A DNA stretch of 10,546 nucleotides from an uncultured Oscillospiraceae bacterium (GTDB lineage: Bacteria; Bacillota; Clostridia; Oscillospirales; Oscillospiraceae): positions 1 to 10,546 of the forward strand of contig CAAEOT010000045.1 in the NCBI GenBank assembly GCA_900757655.1, given 5' to 3'. The first letter of the stretch is position 1. Every line of letters starts with the position of its first letter. The position numbers and the translations under genes are program-made. The notes beneath the pieces were generated by a model. It saw only the letters and a list, made by a program, of their open reading frames with translations, searched no databases and had not been told where the DNA came from. Below are positions 6,195 to 10,546 of the stretch, piece after piece.

Positions 6195-7308
6195 GCACAA
6201 ACTGTGCGTGCCGTGCCTGTTCGGGCTCGAGGGCCCGCTCGGCAACGAGCTGCGCCATATGGGTCTGCGTGATGTCATGCCCGAAAACGGCCGTGTGCGC
6301 TGCACGGGCTCGGACGCGGACATCGCGCGCATGAACATCCGCTGCCGCTTCGGCGAGCGTGTGCTGCTCGAGCTGGGCAGCTTCCCCGCCCCGACGTTTG
6401 ACGCGCTCTTCGAGGGCGTGAAGGCCCTGCCGTGGGCGGACTATCTGCCGGCGGACGCGGCCTTCCCCGTCAAGGGCTACAGTCTGGAGTCGGCCCTGCA
6501 CTCGGTGCCCGACTGCCAGAAGATCATCAAAAAAGCCGTCGTCGAGTCGCTCAAGCAGCGCTACCGCGTCAACTGGTTTGCCGAGACCGGCGCCCTGTAC
6601 CAGATCCAGTTCTCGCTCGTGCACGACACGGCCACGCTCTATCTCGACACGACCGGCACGCCGCTGCACAAGCGCGGCTACCGCCCGGCGCACGTGGCCG
6701 CGCCCCTGCGCGAGACGCTGGCCGCCGCGCTCGTGGACATCGCGGGCTACCGCGGCCGGGGCGATTTCTGCGACCCGTTTTGTGGCAGCGGCACGATCGC
6801 CATCGAGGCGGCGCTGGCCGCGAAAGGCCGCGCGCCGGGTCTGAACCGCGACTTTGCGGCCATGCAGTGGGCGTGGCTGCCGGCCGAGGTCTGGCCGCAG
6901 GCGCGCGAGGAAGCGCGCGCACGCGAGTTTCACGGCGACTACCACATCTTCGCCTCCGACATTGACCCCCGCGCCGTCGCCATGGCGCGCGAAAACGCCC
7001 GCCGCGCCGGCGTGGATGACTGCATCACGTTCGCGGTGGCGGACGCGCGCGACTTTGACCGCACGACGGACCGCGGCGTCATCGTCACGAACCCGCCCTA
7101 CGGCGAGCGCCTCATGGAAAAGCGCGAGGCCGAGGCGCTCTACACCGCCTTCGGCGCGGCGTATGCCAGGACCGAGCATTGGCGGCTCTACCTCCTGAGC
7201 TCGCACACGGAGTTCGAGCGTGCGTTCGGCCGCCCGGCGGACAAGAAGCGCAAGCTCTACAACGGCACGCTCCGCTGCGACCTGTTTCAGTACACGTGCG
7301 ACGTGTGA
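6187..7308 (+). CDS. THUMP-domain 23S rRNA m2G methyltransferase, RlmL/YpsC type
   Basis: This 373-aa class I SAM-dependent methyltransferase probably modifies a guanine N2 in 23S rRNA. This rests on its similarity to the RlmL half of Escherichia coli RlmKL and to Bacillus YpsC; the exact target base is inferred from the family. An N-terminal ferredoxin-like plus THUMP region (about 1-160) contributes RNA binding. The Rossmann domain has motif I DPFCGSGTIAIEAAL (196-210), an acidic SAM-binding SDIDPRAV (257-264) and the catalytic-site motif NPPYGERL (302-309), typical of N-methyltransferases acting on guanine. The RlmK half found in the enterobacterial fusion is absent, as is usual in Firmicutes. 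ATG at 6187 is chosen because GAGGA lies 8 nt upstream; it overlaps the preceding stop by 8 bp. A longer in-frame upstream extension would lie within the previous gene's low-complexity tail. Confidence 0.93.
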   Translation: MPEHKLCVPCLFGLEGPLGNELRHMGLRDVMPENGRVRCTGSDADIARMNIRCRFGERVLLELGSFPAPTFDALFEGVKALPWADYLPADAAFPVKGYSLESALHSVPDCQKIIKKAVVESLKQRYRVNWFAETGALYQIQFSLVHDTATLYLDTTGTPLHKRGYRPAHVAAPLRETLAAALVDIAGYRGRGDFCDPFCGSGTIAIEAALAAKGRAPGLNRDFAAMQWAWLPAEVWPQAREEARAREFHGDYHIFASDIDPRAVAMARENARRAGVDDCITFAVADARDFDRTTDRGVIVTNPPYGERLMEKREAEALYTAFGAAYARTEHWRLYLLSSHTEFERAFGRPADKKRKLYNGTLRCDLFQYTCDV

Positions 7309-7338
7309 GGCCGCATACCCGACACGCAGCCGCATATA

Positions 7339-7357
7339 TTTAACACCGGTAGTTAAA
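7339..7357. promoter_or_regulatory. Inverted repeat TTTAAC-7 nt-GTTAAA, possible operator
   Basis: Perfect 6-bp arms flank a 7-nt centre, ACCGGTA, that itself contains the palindrome ACCGGT. The site lies 28 bp upstream of the -35 of the next promoter and is AT-rich against a GC-rich background. A direct repeat GCCGCATA (7310-7317 and 7329-7336, 19 bp apart) precedes it. There is no T-tract to suggest a terminator for the upstream methyltransferase gene. Confidence 0.35.
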
Positions 7358-7384
7358 AATCCGCAAATATTCACGATTTCCCTC

Positions 7385-7413
7385 TTGCGCGCCCCCGCCG
7401 CGCGGGGTATAGT
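7385..7413 (+). promoter_or_regulatory. Sigma-A-type promoter for the lipid kinase gene
   Basis: TTGCGC (7385-7390) and TATAGT (7408-7413) are 17 nt apart, with a predicted start near 7420 and a leader of about 30 nt. The spacer contains a perfect palindrome, CCCCGC-CGC-GCGGGG (7393-7407), ending right at the -10, which could be a binding site or chance in GC-rich DNA. Confidence 0.6.
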
Positions 7414-7450
7414 AATGGTATTATTTTGTCGAAAGTGCAGGAATTCCGCT

Positions 7451-8383
7451 ATGAAACATCTGTTCATCGTCAACCCCGTCGCCGGCGGCAAGGACCGGCA
7501 TGAATACGTGGCCGAGCAGGCGCGCCTCGCGCTCGAGGGCAGCGCGGACGCCTACGAGGTCTACATCACGACCGCGCCCATGGATGCGTGCGCAAAGATC
7601 GAGTCGGAAGCCGCCTCCGGCGAGGAGCTGCGGGTGTATGCCTGCGGCGGCGACGGCACGCTCAACGAGTGCGTCAACGGCGCCGTCGGTCACGCTAACG
7701 TCGCCGTGACGCACTTCCCCTGCGGCACGGGCAACGACTTCATCAAAATGTTCGGTGAGGAGAAGGAGCGCTTTTTCGACCTCGCGGAGCTCGTGCGCGG
7801 CGAGGTGCGCCCCCTTGACGTCATGGAGTGCTGCGGACGCTATGCGATCAATATCTGCTCGGTCGGCATCGACGCGCGCATCGGCACCGAGGTGCACCAG
7901 TACCACGACAGCTATGTGCTGTCCGCCGTGGCCAACCTCTTCAAGGGCATTGCCCAACCGCTGACCGTGCGCGGCTGCGGCATGGAGTACAGCGGCGGCA
8001 CGACGCTCATCTGCGCGTGCAACGGCCGGTTCTACGGCGGCGGCTTCAACCCTATCCCCGACTCCATGCCCGACAACGGCAAGCTCGAGTTTCTCGTCGT
8101 GCGCGATGTGTCGCGTCTGACGTTCATCCGGCTCGTCGGCAAGTACGCCAAGGGCCGCTACCGTGAGCTGGCAAATCTCATCACCCACCTCGAGGGCGAT
8201 CATCTCGAGATTGACAGCGAGCAGGAGCTCGTCGTGAACATCGACGGCGAGGCCCTCTGGAGCAAGCACGTGAACTTTGACCTCATCCCCGGCGGCGTGA
8301 ACTTCCTCGTGCCGGCAAACATGGCCTTCTTCCACCCTGAGACTGCCGGCGGCCACGAGACGCGCGAATTTGTCCACGCGTGA
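7451..8383 (+). CDS. Diacylglycerol kinase-family lipid kinase (DgkB/YegS-like)
   Basis: This 310-aa soluble kinase phosphorylates a lipid alcohol with ATP. Diacylglycerol recycled from membrane turnover or from teichoic acid synthesis is the usual substrate in Gram-positive bacteria. The N-terminal catalytic domain (about 1-125) starts with FIVNPVAGG, followed by the nucleotide-binding GGDGTLNE (66-73) and the family motif PCGTGNDF (90-97). The C-terminal beta-sandwich domain includes a Gly-rich CNGRFYGGGFNPIP segment (190-203) and NIDGE near 263-267, which matches the conserved DGE carrying the catalytic aspartate in this family. Length fits the ~300-aa norm. ATG at 7451 is preferred because AGGA lies 8 nt upstream, the beta-strand begins right at the start, and a good promoter lies within the longer in-frame extension. 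Its own promoter suggests separate transcription. Substrate is inferred from family only. Confidence 0.93.
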   Translation: MKHLFIVNPVAGGKDRHEYVAEQARLALEGSADAYEVYITTAPMDACAKIESEAASGEELRVYACGGDGTLNECVNGAVGHANVAVTHFPCGTGNDFIKMFGEEKERFFDLAELVRGEVRPLDVMECCGRYAINICSVGIDARIGTEVHQYHDSYVLSAVANLFKGIAQPLTVRGCGMEYSGGTTLICACNGRFYGGGFNPIPDSMPDNGKLEFLVVRDVSRLTFIRLVGKYAKGRYRELANLITHLEGDHLEIDSEQELVVNIDGEALWSKHVNFDLIPGGVNFLVPANMAFFHPETAGGHETREFVHA

Positions 8384-8430
8384 CGAAAAACGCGGTCACA
8401 AAACGTTTACAAAAAAATTTCGCCAGGGGC

Positions 8431-8458
8431 TTGATAATCCGAAAAATTGTGGTATAGT
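8431..8458 (+). promoter_or_regulatory. groESL promoter (sigma-A type)
   Basis: TTGATA (8431-8436) and TATAGT (8453-8458) are separated by 16 nt. The start would be near 8465, inside the outer left arm of the extended CIRCE palindrome. HrcA bound at CIRCE would therefore block initiation or promoter escape, the usual arrangement in Gram-positive groESL operons. Confidence 0.75.
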
Positions 8459-8459
8459 A

Positions 8460-8500
8460 TGATGCGTTAGCACTCATAGGAATTGAGTGCTAACGCATCA
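8460..8500. promoter_or_regulatory. CIRCE operator for HrcA, with extended arms
   Basis: The core is a perfect CIRCE: TTAGCACTC (8467-8475), a 9-nt spacer and GAGTGCTAA (8485-8493). Homology of the arms continues outward by seven more bases, TGATGCG against CGCATCA, giving 16-bp perfect arms. CIRCE is bound by the heat-shock repressor HrcA, whose activity depends on GroEL, so groESL is expected to be induced by heat and protein misfolding. The stem is followed after one base by TTTTTT, which also gives the RNA the form of an intrinsic terminator. Confidence 0.97.
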
Positions 8501-8535
8501 CTTTTTTGTATTCAATATTAGGAGGCATATAGATC

Positions 8536-8820
8536 ATGAAACTCAAACCGTTGGCAGACCGAGTGATCCTCAAGCAGTTCAAGGCCGAGGAAAAGACGAA
8601 GAGCGGCCTGATCCTGGCAGCGTCCGCGCAGGAGAAGCCCGAGATGTTCGAGGTCGTGGAAGTCGGCCCGGGCGGCATGGTGGACGGCAACGAAGTGAAG
8701 ATGACCGTGGCCGCGGGTGACCGCGTGATCGTCGGCAAGTACTCCGGCACCACTGTGAAGGTGGACGGCGAGGAATATTCCATCGTGCGTCAGGGCGACA
8801 TTCTGGCCGTCGTCGAGTAA
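8536..8820 (+). CDS. groES: Co-chaperonin GroES
   Basis: This is a 94-aa Cpn10 subunit that forms the heptameric lid of the GroEL cage. It starts with the typical LKPLADRVIL, followed by the mobile-loop region (about 16-33: KAEEKTKSGLILAASAQ) that docks on GroEL, and ends with the usual GDILAVVE. VGPGG near 43-47 and the GDRVIVGKYSGTTVKVDGEEY segment (about 61-81) are conserved. Length is normal. AGGAGG lies 10 nt before the ATG. It is the first gene of a CIRCE-controlled operon and is 35 bp from groEL. Confidence 0.98.
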   Translation: MKLKPLADRVILKQFKAEEKTKSGLILAASAQEKPEMFEVVEVGPGGMVDGNEVKMTVAAGDRVIVGKYSGTTVKVDGEEYSIVRQGDILAVVE

Positions 8821-8855
8821 CACCCAACTGCTTGATTCATTAGGAGGCTATCATT

Positions 8856-10484
<1,629 letters not shown>

Positions 10485-10522
10485 TCCCCCTGCCCCGGCA
10501 AAACAACAGACAAAGCAAGATC

Positions 10523-10546
10523 CGGCGCCCGCGATGCGGGCGCCGG
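10523..10546 (+). terminator. Probable groESL terminator hairpin, cut by window edge
   Basis: A GC-only inverted repeat with arms of at least 10 bp (CGGCGCCCGC against GCGGGCGCCG) and a 3-nt GAT loop begins about 38 nt after the groEL stop. Any T-tract would lie beyond the window, so terminator function is inferred from the stem and position. Confidence 0.6.

Larger units (their letters stand above)
8384..8535 (+). other. Regulatory gap between lipid kinase and groES
   Basis: The first ~45 bp are AT-rich with A and T runs and hold no clear terminator for the lipid kinase. The rest carries the groESL promoter, the CIRCE operator, a T6 run at 8502-8507 and the groES Shine-Dalgarno AGGAGG (8520-8525). 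No small ORF is supported. Confidence 0.7.

Noticed and set aside
7220..7450. In-frame upstream extension of the lipid kinase
   Set aside because: It overlaps the methyltransferase gene in another frame and includes the promoter. The conserved N-terminal strand starts at the ATG at 7451.
8406..8438. Second groESL promoter, TTTACA with GATAAT
   Set aside because: The hexamers are 21 nt apart, too far for sigma-A. The pair at 8431-8458 is better.

Overview
The window is about 10.5 kb of GC-rich chromosomal DNA from what looks like a Gram-positive, Clostridia-type bacterium. Evidence for this is strong AGGAGG-type ribosome binding sites, a perfect CIRCE operator in front of groESL, a short stand-alone RlmL-type methyltransferase, a membrane-anchored single-PDZ HtrA, and a GroEL ending in an Ala/Pro-rich stretch and DMGGMY. 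The GC content and protein style suggest Oscillospiraceae/Ruminococcaceae (gut Clostridia); the genus is not determinable here and this placement is inference.

Layout. Positions 1-389 hold 2.7 copies of a roughly 145-bp tandem repeat, each unit rich in hairpins, lying just downstream of a leftward gene block. That block (430-3992, minus strand) encodes, in transcription order, an OmpR/PhoB-type response regulator, a sensor histidine kinase whose GTG start abuts the regulator stop, and an HtrA-type serine protease 95 bp further on. This resembles a CssRS-HtrA-like envelope stress module. A 214-bp divergent intergenic region (3993-4206) carries a promoter candidate for each direction. Rightward from it runs a tight three-gene unit: aroC (chorismate synthase), an unrecognised two-TM membrane protein with acidic Pro/Glu/Thr-rich ends, and a THUMP-domain RlmL-type 23S rRNA methyltransferase that overlaps it by 8 bp.

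A 142-bp gap (7309-7450) holds a good sigma-A-type promoter and two inverted repeats ahead of a diacylglycerol-kinase-family lipid kinase. Next comes a 152-bp regulatory region with a promoter and a CIRCE element extended to 16-bp arms and followed by six T residues, then groES and groEL. A strong GC hairpin at the right edge is probably the groESL terminator.

Most of the window is core housekeeping: proteostasis (HtrA, GroESL), stress sensing, aromatic biosynthesis, rRNA modification and lipid phosphorylation. I see no mobile element, CRISPR array or defence system. The features most worth a second look are non-coding: the structured tandem repeat behind htrA, whose base-pair variation points to a minus-strand RNA, and the extended CIRCE hairpin, which also has the geometry of an intrinsic terminator. 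The histidine kinase carries an extracytoplasmic Cys/His cluster that could be a redox or metal sensor.
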